Origin: Eopsaltria australis
Lineage: Eukaryota > Chordata > Aves > Passeriformes > Petroicidae
Length of the DNA stretch: 64,000 nucleotides
Assembly (NCBI GenBank): GCA_034509425.1
Contig: JAVTVJ010011652.1
Span: forward strand, 3,321,001 to 3,385,000
Direction of reading: 5' to 3'
Every line of letters begins with the position of its first letter. Position 1 is the first letter of the stretch. Shown here in pieces: positions 21,001-34,480 of the stretch. The notes beneath the pieces were generated by a model that was not told the DNA's origin, did no database searches, and saw only the letters and a program-made list of their open reading frames with translations. A program made the translations under genes and the position numbers.

Positions 21001-24000
21001 TCCTGCAAACCTTCACACATGTGATTTTAATAGGTGTAGATATGTGAACAAGGATTAGTAACACTCAGCCCTTGCTTAGCATTAGTGTGTGGGCTCAAGT
21101 TATGTTCTTGCTGTGAATTGGCAATGAGACACAAAGCCTTTCGCCTCTAGGGCTGTGGTTCAAATGCAGCCTGGGTCATTGGTGGCTCTACACAAAATGA
21201 GGGGGCTGTTTCTATCCAATTTCACCCTCTCCCTGTTAAAAGACAGTAGAGAATTCAAGGTCAGAGTGATCTCAGAGTCTCTCATCTTATTATGAATTGT
21301 TATTTTTCACTTACTATGCTATACTACAGAGCCTGGAGGCTTCTGCAAAGCGTGGGGCATGTCACACTGGTTACTGTGAGAACAGGTGCAGCTCCACTTA
21401 TTTACAAACACACTCAGTGGAAGAGGAAGATGAGCATGAAGAAATGAAGCGACATGTCCAAAGGACGGAGGCAATGCCCAGAGCAGAGCACACCTTTCCT
21501 CACAACCTGACAGCACCACTTCCTTCTCCACCTGCAGCTGTGGGCAAAACAGTGACAGGAAACAGTGTCCTTGGACTTTTGCTTCCCAGCAGGTAACCTG
21601 CATGGCTGTCAACCCAGCAGATTTTATGGTATTTTTTCAGTAAGGTGGGGATAATATAAAACAAAGTGTGTGACAGATGAAATGCATTAGCCCCAACAAT
21701 ATTAATGGATGATAATGTATACGGTAGATCATTTTATCACACCATTTACATGTAAGTTTGTTTGGTGTATTATCTTTGACACAGTGGAAGATTCATAGAT
21801 CAAGAGAATTGGTGTAACCCAATTTCATATGTTTTGTTGGATCTCCGAACAAAAGTGGATGCATTTTGAGTATACATTAAGCAAGTGCTGCATTAAGAAC
21901 TTCCTTGCGACACCTGGCACCTACTTTTATGGCTTATTTTGTCAGATTGTTTCTTCTATTCAAAGATTAATTTTCCCACTTGCTGAATTTGTTAAATCTT
22001 TGAACATTTCAGCCAATGAAGAGGTTTTCAGATCTGAGTTTTCTCAGGATTAAACACTTCTGTAACAGAAAAAACACTACTCAGTCAATACAGACAGACT
22101 TGTTTGAAACCTAGCATTTGCTAAACAAAAAAGGTTAAGCTGTTTATAAAGAAAAGTCTAGAATCAAACGTGCCCTTGACTTTCAAACATGTAATCTGTA
22201 ACCAAAGGGGCATTGGCTCAAGCACTTATAAAAATGCTATTTTATGCTAATTTAAAATTTAAAACAAATGTTGGTATATCATGTATATGGTTTAAAATCT
22301 AGGTATATGCTGTTCCCTAATGCAGGAGAAAGATGTGACACCCCTTCCTAAGGAAGGAGACACCATCCTTGCAGCACTTTTTTGGCAGTCAATCCACTTG
22401 CTGTATCAGGTCAGTGCTGTGCAGGCCACTGAGGGGGAATCTCCATTCAAGTACATCCCCGTGTCCATTGTAAAGCTTCTCCCAGAACATGTGCATCCTT
22501 ACACCAGACTTGTCAATTCACACCATTTTTATCAGTCACTCCCCTTGGCAGTGATAACAGAGAAAACTTCACTGGGACTCTCTATGAGCTTAAATTAGAG
22601 ATGAGATGCTGGCATTCTGAAAGCATTCCAGACCCTGGGTTGTACCCAGTGGCACAGCTGAAAACTGGCACAGCTGCAGGATATACCAGGTGCCAGGTCC
22701 ACAGTCCTACCTGTGAGGCAACAATCATCTGGTTTAAACCCAAGCTTTCTACTGTGTGCCTGGCATCAACTCCTGCAAGCTCACTCTTCATCGGCCAGAC
22801 TCGATGATGTCCCAAACCTTAAACACCCACAGGCGTTTGCTAACTTCTGTAAAGTCCTTTCCCAGTATATAGGGATTTTTGCCATTTTTAACCTGGAAAC
22901 AGGATTCTAGTGTACTGTACCTGTCAAGGTTGTGTTTCTCTAAGACTTCCAGGTCAACCCAGAAAATCCCAAAGCCTCAAATACTTATTTGGGTAGATTT
23001 TGCTGATTCTGGGGGAGCGCTGCAGAGGGCTCTGGGGTGTGAGAAGGGAGGCTGAGCAGGGCTGCTGGTGGGGTTGGTGCCTGGTATGGCAGGGAAAAGA
23101 CTGGCTGCCCTCCTGGCTTGGCTCTGCCTCAGGAGCACTAGAGAGCCTGCACACAATTAGGGACAAGCCTCCGAACTTCTTCAAGTTCACTCATTTAAAA
23201 AATAACTAAAGCCTAAAAATGAAATAAAGCCCAGACAAATGAACAAAAAGACAAGACAAATGCTCAAAGAAAATGAAAAGAATAAAGGGTTTTTAAGCTA
23301 TATCCTTGTTACCTTTGTTTCTCCTCAAGGAAGTAATATTTCTTGATCATCAAGATCCCTCTTCCTTAATAAGGTAAAACATCAGATTATAAAGAACATT
23401 TTTTAATGAGAATTCAGAGACATTTCTGGGTTGGTTGAGAAGTATGAAAGTATTTAACCTCAGTTCAATGGACTGCCCTTTATTAACATTTTTCTTCTAG
23501 TGCCACTCACATAACTGCCCTTTCACAAGCCCCGTCTCAACCATTTGGTACTTATAACTTGGTTTTAGCCAGAGGGTGCATTGCAGAATACAAATCAATC
23601 ATTGACTTTATTTCTTGTGACTAAAGGATTTCATAGACAGTATCTTTGTGGACAGAACTATCACTAAGAAAACAGGGCTTAATGATTAAAATGTGTCCAT
23701 TTTTCTCTCCATTCAGCACTAAAACAACCAGAAGTAGTTTGGAAGCCCGTTCAGGGAGTGATGTGGCACTGACAGTGCAGCACACCTCAGCTCAGCTGAG
23801 CACATGCATACGTAAACAGCTCTGCTATCAAACACCGAGCCTTGTCAAAGATTAAATGTGTCTTTAGGGAATGGGAACAGTGCCACACTAACACCTTGGC
23901 AGTACAGGCCAAACGGCAGGACACTTGGCTTCCCATCAGTTTGTCACAAACCTGCCTTGGAAACATTCTTCTGGAAACATGAGAGCGTCCCTGCCATGGG

Positions 24001-27000
24001 TTCCTGTCCACTGGCTACTCTGGGTGAGCTGCCAGGGCTCCACACAGTGCCAATGCTAGTGATGCTTTTGTCAGGTGGACACTTGCCCACTAGGAAATGG
24101 ATTGGAGCCACCCATGTACTCTAAATGTGCCATTGTCTGAGCTCCAAGTGCTAATGAGAGTTAATGACATCAAGTCTGGTCTGGTCTGGAGTCTTGTAGG
24201 AACGGTGTCCATGCGAGCCACTGTTACCTGTGAGTTGCTGAGTCCTACCTCTCAGTATGTAATGTTTGTAGTACATCTCCTTAATGCAAGAGGAATAAGT
24301 TTGTATTTATACATTGCACAAAGGAAGCAGAGCCAAGCTAGAACAGAGGGCAGCAACACTGTTTGTGTTTTAACTTAGGAAATTAACGTGAAGTTGATGA
24401 AGAAAATCTGGTGAAATTTTGTTGTTCATGTTGAACAGCCAAGACTTATCCCAGAGACTCACATTCAGTTAAGTGCATTTAGCTGCTTTCTCAGCTATTA
24501 GAGGGTGTAGAGTTGATACCAGCTGCACCTCTATTGTTTTGGAGAGCTGACACTTCCAGAACATTTTGCAAATTTTAGCTCAACAATTTTGAAACTACAC
24601 AAATTCTCAAGCACAGTGATGAGAAATTCTGCAACCCAGTGGACACACACTAAACTCTGTCCTTCAGCCACGGGGCACAGAAGAACTTTTTGAAAGAAAA
24701 GGCTTTTCTTAGGGGGTTCTTGCCTTGCCAGTCTCCTGATGCCAACATTCATTAACATCCCAGTGCAGACGCACTGTACCTGGTACATTTGGATGCACAG
24801 CCAGTGCTCGCCCTGCTTGGGCACACCAGAAACAGTCAGGAGCAACCAAGAAAAACAAGAAAGGACGTCCATTAGGAGACACTTCGTAAGAGTTACAGAT
24901 TCCCATAGAGCAGCACCAAGTTTTGAGGTTGAATCCTTGGGTTTCTATCTCATATTTTATTTTAGAGACATCAGCTCAGACAGATTTGCAATACCTGACA
25001 GGCAGAAGTCAGTAGATTCCTGACCTCCTTGAGGTTAGTGAGTTTTGCTGCTGGCATTAATGGAGCCGAGATTTCATTCCATTTTAGTATTGGATTAACT
25101 GAGGTACATAAGGCAACACACTTGCAAATAAAGGCAGTGCATTGGTCTCTGTTTTTCTGAGCATTTTGGTGATACATCTCATGGTGTCAAAGCATTATAG
25201 CAGCAATATGAGATTTAGGCCTTTCAGACATGAAGGAATGCTGTGGGAACAAATGCAGCAATAAGCACAGCTTATGAGAAAAGCAGGTTAACAACAACTG
25301 TCTTTATCAGAAGAGAAGACACATCTGGAAGCAGGTCTGAATATCAGCTCTCAGAGCTGGAGATAGTCTTGCAGTCTTGAAAATATACAATACTCAGCTA
25401 AAAGAAATTTTAGCATGACATAAAAAGATGCTTTTTTTGTTGTTCATTTAGTTTGTTGTTTTCAGTTATTAATCCGAACTGCATAAATAAGCTTTTTAGT
25501 AGTCATGTAGTTTGTTGGGCAGTTCTGTCTGAACCTTAGGGTAGCGCACAATGAATTAAGACACACACACATGAACACCTGCAAACCGTGCAAAAATCCA
25601 CACGGAAAATTTTAAGTAAATATGTCAAGGAAGAAACTGGCCTCACATCCACCCTTCAATCTTAAATGTGTCTTAAATGTGTCTTAAAAAGAGAGCCACA
25701 AACTTTGGTTCTTGGAACCAGCAGAATGCTTCACACTAACATTTTTTTCCACTTAAAGATTCTCTTGTTTTAGCAGTAAAAAGAAAGGATGGTTTGCTAT
25801 TGCCATTCATGCATGACATTATTTTACAGCTCACAGCTAGCTGCATGCAGACTTTAGTCAATGCACAAGGAGGTGTTCATTACCTGAATGCAAAAGTTTA
25901 AGCAATCACAACTTAGCAGAATCTCTTGGCCCAGGTCTCATTAGCCTGGGAGTTCCAATTCCCCTGGAAGCACCTTGTTGAAGCAGACAGTTTGCCTCTT
26001 CCATCACATCAGCTCTTCCTTTGTACAAAGGATGTTACAGGAGAGTGATTAGATGGAGGAGGATTTTTCTGCTAAGAAAAGAGCTGGCAGAGGGGGATAT
26101 TATAGTAGAATATGCAATCATGAATGGCAGATGGAAGGCAAGTAAGAAATGGCTGTTTCTTTTGCTGCCCCTGGTTCTTGCATGAGGCAAGCACGTGGTG
26201 TGTTCACAAAAAATAGCAAGTGTTTAGTTGTACTCCTTCATGGAGTACAGACTGGAGCAAGTTGTGAAACTTCTTGCCACAGGATTTTTTGTGTGCCAGA
26301 AGTTAACACAGATGAAAAAAAGAGACTAGATAAAGTAATGGAATTAAAAGCATCACAAAAATTGATGTACCAGCAAATCTTGATATGCCATTCAGTCTTG
26401 GGAAGACTTGCTGCTGGAATCTGAGTGAATAAACTTGGGACATATAAATGCCAGGCTACATTTGCCCTGTTCTTGTGCCCTTATCTGGGCACCTGGTATA
26501 GCAAGAACTCAGACCTTTGGCCTGACCGTGCTAGACTGGTCTCGTGTTTGCACCTCTGCCTGGTTTGTGCTTATCTGCAGCCCGCTGGTAAACTTCTGTA
26601 CAGCCTCCCCCAAAATGTCTTTTAAGAGCTTAAAGTATCATGAACTTTTACCCAGCAATTTGTGCAGATTTCTTGAACTTTAGAAGAAGCTATAAGTAAT
26701 GACATTTGCTGAGGAACGCAGTAAGATACAGAGTCAAGCAGGCCTAAGTCTCCCAAGTGTGTGTTTGTGTGTGCATGCATGAGGAGAGGGAGACAAAGAG
26801 AAAATACGTGCGTGTGAAAGTAACTTTGTGTATAAAACAGATATTTTCCATGACATATGTTGATGAATTGAATTCTGTTAATTTGTAAACTACATTCAGA
26901 GCCGGTAGAATTTTTGCAGTGTTTCATGGCCAAATTCTGTGAAAGGACTGGGAAAAATCTGTTCCAATTTATTTCATGCTCTGCAGTGATTTTCTAACTA

Positions 27001-27549
27001 ACTGTGTGTGAATTATTATATTTCGATCTGTATATAGAGCATCGAGCACTCTGGCCCCAGCCCAGACAAGCAGTTAAAGGAAATGTCCTGCTGAATTCAC
27101 AAAGACTGTTTGCATTTTTAAAGTTAAGCATGTGCTTAAGGGCTTTGCTAGATCATAACCAAAGATCTCAGGAGCAGTTGGCAAGACTGATACCACAGAG
27201 AATAGAAGAAGAGGAAAACAGCAAGAAAGATGTCAATAGATATATTGACATGAATTTGGAATGGTGCTTAGCATTTGAGCGCATTAAGGAAAAAGATCTA
27301 AAAAGCTCAAGAAAAGTATTTCAGAGAGTGTGTTGACTGTTAAAAAGAACACTACTTTCTAACAGCCATACATCAATCACTGACTTTCAAAGGAGAGAAA
27401 CATTGCAACGTGTGTTGCACCATTCTCATTGTATTATTTTGCTATGTGTTTCACTGCAGCAATTTTCAGCATACAAATTCTTAACCTTACTTTGGTCCTA
27501 AAGCACCCACAGATCACACCATTGCTGAATGGGCATCTCTAGAGATTGT
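18061..27549. other. Intergenic, no gene seen
   Basis: This long stretch has no supported gene. There are poly-T tracts at 20906-20950 and a tandem TCTTAAATGTG pair at 25660-25682. Around 25078-25150 the text resembles the middle of a MIR element (ATTAACTGAGGTACATAAGG) but is too diverged to call. A (GT)-rich stretch lies at 26756-26780. The 110-codon frame at 27004-27336 has no recognisable similarity. Confidence 0.55.
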
Positions 27550-27695
27550 CCTTTCAGAGCAGGGGCAGCTACAGTAGGTTGCCCAAGGGCTTGGCTGTTT
27601 CCAGGAATGAAGTTGCCACAGTCTCTCTTGACACCTTGTTCCAGTGTCTGACCACCTTCACCAAGAGCTTGGCATCTTCTTCCAGTGGTACAAAG
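27550..27695 (-). mobile_element. CR1 LINE 3' fragment, minus orientation, diverged
   Basis: The plus strand carries the CR1 reverse-complement order: GAGCAGGGGCAGCTACAG, then GTAGGTTGCCCAAGGGCTTGG, then CCACAGTCTCTCTTGACACC, then TTGTTCCAGTGTCTGACCACC. The terminal ATTCTATG-like repeat is not seen. Ends are approximate. Confidence 0.7.
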
Positions 27696-28789
27696 CTCCT
27701 GTCAGTAGTCTCATAAATGTTTAGACCTTCCTATGCACATGCTCTGCTTTTCAAAAACAGGTAGATGCCAAGATTTCAAAGGGATTAGCCATAGGATTGT
27801 AAAATAGACACAAGTATGAGTGCTTTCAGGACTTTAGTTGGCAAGTCACAGAGTTGGTCAAAGTTGTAGTAAAAATGGAAAAATCATTCAAACTGTACTG
27901 CAGAACTCACAATTTCATGACACAGATATCACAATGCATGTGCATATTTTTTCACCTTGAAATTTAGAAGATTATTCGTTCTTAATCCTGGGACAAATTT
28001 GAAAAATTTTCATTTTTAGCTGTGATAGTTGACAGCTTTTAAGGATTCAATCACTTTCTGCCTCTCCCCCCCTTAAATTTAAGTGCACTTTCTCACTGAT
28101 TCTGATTTTCATAACAGCTATAATTTCACTCTTCCTTTTCAAAAGTTCAAAGCTCCAGTGCTGCCAAAGTGTATAGGGATAAGATTGAACCCTTGAAAAA
28201 CAGCAGAACACATGAAGGCAAAGGTGCATGATAAAATGATTTATCTGTGGCTTTGCAGTTATTACACAGATAACATTTTGATATGTGTATTATGTTCAGT
28301 AACTCAGTATCCATGTGTGCAATACATAATTTTTTAGTTAAAAGTTTATCTTCCAAAACTCTACTGAGTTTTCCAATGAGTCAGCTTGTTACAGTGCCTC
28401 CTGCAATTTGTGAAGTGAATGCATTTATGTATTATGACATGAAATGTGCTTCATTCATTTCTGTGCCGCTGTTTATTTATGATACTACTTCAGAGGAGAA
28501 GAGTGAATATTCTATAATACCTTTCAAGAGGTCAATATAGCCTTAACTATAGTGTCTTCACTCTGCACTGACTAGTAAATCTTTGTTGAGGGACGAGGTG
28601 GCTGGGGTTTGTATGCTCACCATGACCTGCATGGATTAATGGAGAGCAAAGGTTCCAGTGAGTGTGTTTGTACAAACACAAATCTACAGGAACCTCCAGG
28701 CATGCTGAAAGGTCCTCTGCTTCCCTCAAGGATTTGAAAAGATGGGGAGGAGGATTAAAGGAGTGGCAAACAGCTAGAAAAAGATGACT
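27696..28789. other. Intergenic, no gene seen
   Basis: The sequence is AT-rich, with no coding exon, RNA gene or repeat that I can identify. Confidence 0.5.
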
Positions 28790-28990
28790 GTTATGTTAAC
28801 TTCTCATTTTCTGGCCTTGCTAGTAAAAGAGAAATTGCTATTGTTTAATTAGCATGAAGATGCTGTGGGGTATTTGCATCTTTCCCTAAAATAGGGCATT
28901 TGGAAAGTGACTGAAAAAGATCATTATTTTGGTTCTGTGTGGATTTAAAGACAGAAAACAATTGATCTGCCCTCAAGTCCACAGCTACCC
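28790..28990. promoter_or_regulatory. Candidate conserved enhancer block (SOX/POU/homeodomain motifs)
   Basis: Within about 40 bp lie ATTGTT (28839-28844, SOX-like), TAATTAGCAT (28846-28855, homeodomain/POU-like) and a perfect octamer ATTTGCAT (28872-28879). The block is AT-rich without simple repeats. This arrangement is common in neural and developmental enhancers. No alignment was made, so function is inferred. Confidence 0.3.
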
Positions 28991-31900
28991 AAGGAAGGGA
29001 AACAAAATAGTGTCTATATTGTACCTAAGTGGCTACAATATGTTTTTAAAGTGAAATTACTAGCATCACTTGAAAACTTCTTTCTTTCTCTGCTGGTGCC
29101 AAATTTTCAAAACATTTCAAGCACCCAAAATCTATTCCATCTTTTCAGAGGAGTTCAGATGCTATGAGAGCTGCCATGGCCATCCATCCCAGCAGCCATG
29201 GTGCTTCCAGTGTTTTGCTGGGATCACTCAGCAAGGTGGAGGAGCACAGACTCTCACTGAATGACTGATTTACGGGGTTTTCCTGGCACCAACTCTCCTT
29301 CCTTTGCACCATGTTCCTTGAATCAGGCTCAGCACTTTTTGAAACAGCCCACCACAGGGTAGAAAACTCAACTGGCAAAAAATGTGAATAGTGTTCCAGT
29401 GGTTGAGTGAGCTGAACTGCCTGACTGAAGAGTGAGAAGGGAGGGGGAAGAAAGAAGAGAGCAGAGAGCCACTATGTTAGAGCCACTTTCTCTTGAAGTC
29501 TTATCCTAAGAAAAAACTCTAGGTAAGTATACCTGCAGGCAATGAAACTCAGGTCTGTTTTTCTCAAGTGTTCAATACTTCTGCTAACTCCCATGGTGAC
29601 ACCTTAACAGTCAGATTCTCAAAAGGACTTAGTCTTCAGTGAGCACCCAGGGTGCTGAGGCCTTTAAAATTTCTGCTCTCTTCCTTTGCTGCCTACTTGG
29701 GAAATGAGATTTTTGTAAAATTCTGGCTTTACTCAATAAGTAAAGCTTCTTAGTTAACTGCACTAGCTGAGGGAAAGACATGGATCTTTAATACACTCTA
29801 CTAGTATTTGCTAGAGCAGTCCAGGTTAGTTATAAAGAGTCTCTGCATGAAGGAGGCTGGTGTCTGTATTTCCCTCCAAAGCCAATGCAGAGTGTAAGGC
29901 ATGAAATGCCATGAGATGGGGGGTCAGTCTCCAGGTCATGGACAGACACACAGCCCTTCCCTGAAAACAATTTCTTTCTCTGTCTAGCTCCAGGCGCTGG
30001 GTAGAGCTCCTTAAAACCATATCCTGAATTTTGATGAAATTGTACAGTGCAAGAACCCAAGAAGATGTAAAGACACTCCGTCCAAGGACTCCAGGAAATG
30101 ATGCAATCTGCAAACCATTTACTACCTGTGTGTTTTACCCTTGGATTTTGCAAAGGTGCTTAACTCTGCTTTATGGACTTCCCATTAAACTTATCTCATT
30201 GTAAAAGTGTTTCTTTAGGGAGGGAAAAACGTTTCAACATTAAACTATTTAAATCAAAATCGCTGAGGATTTTTACACACAGGGAAGTGGCACCAGTTTG
30301 CTCTAAACAAACTGTGGATGTGAAAGCACCGGCACACCCCACCCTCATTGGGGCAACATCGGCTGACAAGACTTCACCACTCCCACCTCCATTCACAGCA
30401 GAATGGCAGACAGGGAAATGTGCCAGGACCTCAGCTAGTCAAGTGTAAAATCTGGCGTATTATCACAAAGGCCGAGAAAGGTAATGGAATATAAATTGGG
30501 ACACCTGGATGTAGGGTGCAGACTCTGTCACTCTGGTGCTTTGACATCCTCTGATGAAACCTCGACAGGGAGACCTTTCAGTGTGATTTACCTGAGGAAA
30601 GAGCATCATCCTTACGGGCAGCCATCACTCACGGGTGATGAGCCCTCCTCTGGCAGGGTGGGGACTTTGGGGTGGCTACAGCCCCTGCAGCCCTCCGACC
30701 ACAGACTCCAGACTTTGTCCTCTCTCTTTGTCCTTGTTTTTGGCAGCCAGACAGAGAGAGGATCGCACGTGGGTGCAAGGGCAGAGACACAACAAGTTGA
30801 GGCTTGGCCTTCTGCCTCTCAGAGGTGGCGCGGTGGTGCCACCTCTTTGCAGCTCTTGCCTCTCCTCTCTGCCTCCACACACTCGATGTCCTCCTTTTCC
30901 TTGCTCATTAACACCCCCTGACTTGGTAATGAGCATTAAAGTGTAATTTAGCGCATCCAGGCGAGTGGGAGGAGCGGGACAGGGCAGAGAGAGAGCTGCT
31001 CAGGTGATCTCTTTGGTCCCACAAGCTCGTCCCGGACTGCTGACACTTCAAGTTTGGGATGGAGTTCAGAGCTCCACAAGCAGCTCCAGACCCAGGCAGG
31101 GAGCCTGGCTGCTGCTCCAAGGCTTCCCTTGGGGGTGAGGAGCAGAGTCTGCCCCTAACACCTCCAGTGCTGACCTCTCAAGTCTGTCCATCATGAGGAA
31201 GGTTGTGTGGGAAGGGTGGCCCAGCTCAGCTGTCCTTGCTAAGCTGTGGCACCCAGGTCTCCCTGCTCCAGGGCTGATTCTGTAGCCAAAAGCACTACAA
31301 AATGCGTACACATCCTCAATTTTGCATGAAAAAAGCCAGTGTTGTGAAACTCTCTCTCCAAAATAGGATCCAATAGCTCTGTTTACATGGCCTCGGGCTG
31401 ATGCTGGCTAGGCCATAAATACCTCACAGCCTGAGCCATGGGCATGCTGGAGCCTGTTTTGGGGAGGAGGGGGATGTCTTCATTCCAGGCATTGCAACCA
31501 GAACAGCTCCCCGCTATCTGAACTCGCTGCTCCCTACTTACTGTTAATTTGTCCCTTCCTGTAGCTGATTTGTACCTCAATTTCCCTGCTATCTTTAACG
31601 TTAATTGATTGTGTTTTGTCCTACGGAATGGTGCTTAAAGACTGATTCCTGGCGTAGCATTAGCTAGTGAATATCCAAATGAGATATCTTAGTCTTTCCT
31701 TTAAAGCTTCAAGGACCTGGGTCTGGAAAATCAGCTTTTCTTTTTTTTTTTTTCTTCGAAATCCTGGAGGATAAGGAAATGTGGTCATAGCACTTGTGAA
31801 TGGATATCCCTGTCTGAGGGAAAAGAGGGACAGAAAGGAGGCTTCTGATCTTGACTTTCTAATGAGAAAGATTTGGCAAAGATGCATGATTAGAGCACTT

Positions 31901-32325
31901 AACTGGAGAAGCAGCTTTAACCTCCAGTTAAGAATATTTTTGACGTATTTTTTCAATGTAGTTAACCAAGGCTAAGGTGTGTCAAGAAAGTGGAACGCAA
32001 GTGTAAAATGGAAATGAAGGCAGAGTGGAGGGAATGACAGGGAAGCAGACTGAGGGGACACGTAAGCCCAGAGTCTGTCCAGGTTGTGACCACACCAATG
32101 CCTGGATCAGGGGACAGGACACAATTAAAAATCTTCCAGTGGATCCTTTATGAGAAGGTGTGAAAGACAGACAACAGCATTTCCTGACCGCACTGATTCC
32201 TGTGATCCTGTGTGGTCTTAAGCTCATTTATATGGAACACTGCAAGCTACATAACCTGAATTAATGCTATGAGACAGAAATGAAGCCACTAATGGACAAA
32301 AGGAAGCATGAGTCTAATGGTTCAA
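28991..32325. other. Intergenic, no gene seen
   Basis: The sequence is mixed, with a more GC-rich part at 30490-31280. Frames up to 145 codons occur there (30484-30921), but they overlap on both strands and show no known protein. A T-rich run lies at 31741-31753. I see no exon structure that I could defend. Confidence 0.5.
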
Positions 32326-32420
32326 ACACAGAGCTGGGGAGTCAGGAGACCAGAGCAGTTTTACCTGATTTAGCTACTGACTCATCCTGAGAGACTGTGA
32401 GGAATTCACTTGTATCAAAA
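32326..32420 (+). mobile_element. Probable MIR-type SINE relic, 5' (tRNA-related) part
   Basis: The text CACAGAGCTGGGGAGTCAGG followed by AGACC, and later TAGCTACTGACTCATCCTGAG, follows the order of the MIR 5' half (GAGCTCTGGAGTCAGAC, then the ACTTACTAGCTGTGTGACC part). It is strongly diverged. MIR copies predate the bird-mammal split and survive at low numbers in birds. Confidence 0.5.
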
Positions 32421-34480
32421 CTGTTACTGATTTTGGTTTGGGGTCCACTTTTTCTGAGGTTATGGCCATTTTGAGCTCTCAGACCTGAGCTCCTGAATGC
32501 TGCGGCTGCCTCATCTGGAGGCTGTGAGCATTCACTCATTCATGCTAGAGCAGCCCTATGAACCTCTCAGGGGAAAGGGCATAATATTATAATTTAAATA
32601 ATTTACTTTAAACCTTGGCTCAAGGGACAGCATGGCTATTAAGTAATGGCCTTTGTAATCTAGAAAGCCTTTCCTGCCCTTCCCTGAGATGGATCCTGTA
32701 CTTAACACTTCACCTGGCAAAGCACAGAACAATTTTCCCCCACTTACCTTAACAAGGCAAGTCTTTTACTCACCACACCACAGGCGGGCTGGACGCTTTG
32801 ATTGAGATGGCCCCACAAGGGCTGTACAAAGGATGACTCAGGAAAAGTTTTGCTAATCCTGAGTCTCCATCAGGCAGTTCTGCGGTATCCGGGCATTGCC
32901 ACTGGTAGCCAGCTTGGGGCTCCTGTCTGCTCATCGGCTTCTGTTGCAACAAACACGAGGTCACACATAGTCATATGTTAAAGGCTTAATTACAAACGAA
33001 CTGTCAGCTTCTGCAAACTTGTTTTTGGGTAATGCTCTTGAGGATCATTCAGCTTCCAGGGGTAAATTGGGTGGAATTGAATCTCTAACTTCAAAAAAGG
33101 CTGTGTTTAGGGACAGGTTTGGTGCCTGTCATGCTGTCACGAGTGCCACTGAGAGTACTTGGCTTGCTTAAAAACTGTGGGGTGTTTATACAGGCACACA
33201 GCTTATATAGTGGTTCATGGGGGAAAAAAAAGAAAATGAAAACAAAACAAACGAGCCAACCAACCAAACAAAAAATCCCTGAAGTCTGTCTTTGTGGATA
33301 AACAATTTGCTTTCAGAGGTAAGGTGAAACAAGGTTCTGACCCAAAGATACCTATTGAAAAATTTCTTGTGAGGCAGGTTTGTGAGGCATGTATAGTTGA
33401 AAGCAACCAAGATGAGTGCAGCCGTGAACTCTGTCCTCCCTGCATTTTCCAGTGGTGGGCATAGTCTGGGACATGCTAGGAGGGAATCTATCCACACACA
33501 GCCCCAGTTTATGGCTTTCTCCACAGCATTGGGCGCTGATTCCTGTAAGAGAGGTCTCTTGATGAAGTATATCCAGTCTCAAGCATGATCTGGTATGACA
33601 CTTCCTGTATTTTTTCACAAGCAAAACTCCCACTGACATCAGTAGAAGTTGGACTTCAGAGGAAGCTGAATTTCTGCCTATTTAATCTGATTCAAGCCTT
33701 CCTACAAGAAACACAAGGGACTGATACTGCCTCTCCACCTTGGGAATCGTATCTCCCCACACCACAGCTGAGTGTGCCCCAAGGTCTGCTGCGGAAAAGC
33801 TGAGCAAGTCTGAGCCATTTTCAAAATGTTGGAGTTTCACAGCCTCAAGCAGTCATTATTGCACTGGGTCATATCCCTGAGGTAAATTATTAATAATAAT
33901 AATATGTTATTTTTGTTAAACCTGACATCTCCTTTCATCTCAGCCCCATGCTTATCAGGAGCTCTGCAACAACAAAAAAGGAAAGTTTTATTTCCACATT
34001 TCCATCCCTTCGTCTCATCACGCCACGTCTGCTTTGGGGAGTGAAGAGTAATCTGTGGAAAGCTTTCATGCTCTCAAACCTACCAAAACATGCAATATTA
34101 ATTGGGATTATTAATTGTATTTACTGCACTAGCAAGTCTAACCTTGTTAAAGGCCAGTGTGAAGATGTGGGATCATTTCTGTCATTTGGAACATCCTGCA
34201 TGCTACCTCCTCTCAGAAATCAAAAGGAAAATTGCCTCACTTTTATTAATCATCCTTTTTCTTACAAGATTTTGCCTTTTGTTTAGCTGCACTTCACAAG
34301 GAGAAGGTGTGTTTTCTGTGCTGCTTTGAGATCTTGGCAGTTAATGGAACTCTTTGATTTTTAAATAAGAGTTATTCCTCTGAGTGTACAGTATAAACCT
34401 AACAGGCAAGGGACTGTGCCTTTAAGTTCATCAGTTTTCCCAGTGCTGTACTGGAAGGATTGGACTGAAACTTTAAACAT
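32421..34480. other. Intergenic, no gene seen
   Basis: No coding exon or transposon is recognised. A short AAT-repeat stretch lies at 33887-33905. Confidence 0.5.

Noticed and set aside
21105..21190. tRNA-SINE-like phrase around GTGGTTCAAATGCAGCCTGGG
   Set aside because: It resembles a B-box but there is no A-box or clear SINE body, and no tRNA cloverleaf.
25078..25150. Possible third MIR relic around TTAACTGAGGTACATAAGG
   Set aside because: Only one short block matches; not enough order to call it.
30484..31311. Cluster of 80-145 codon frames in a GC-richer stretch
   Set aside because: Frames overlap on both strands with no protein similarity; this is what GC-rich non-coding DNA gives.
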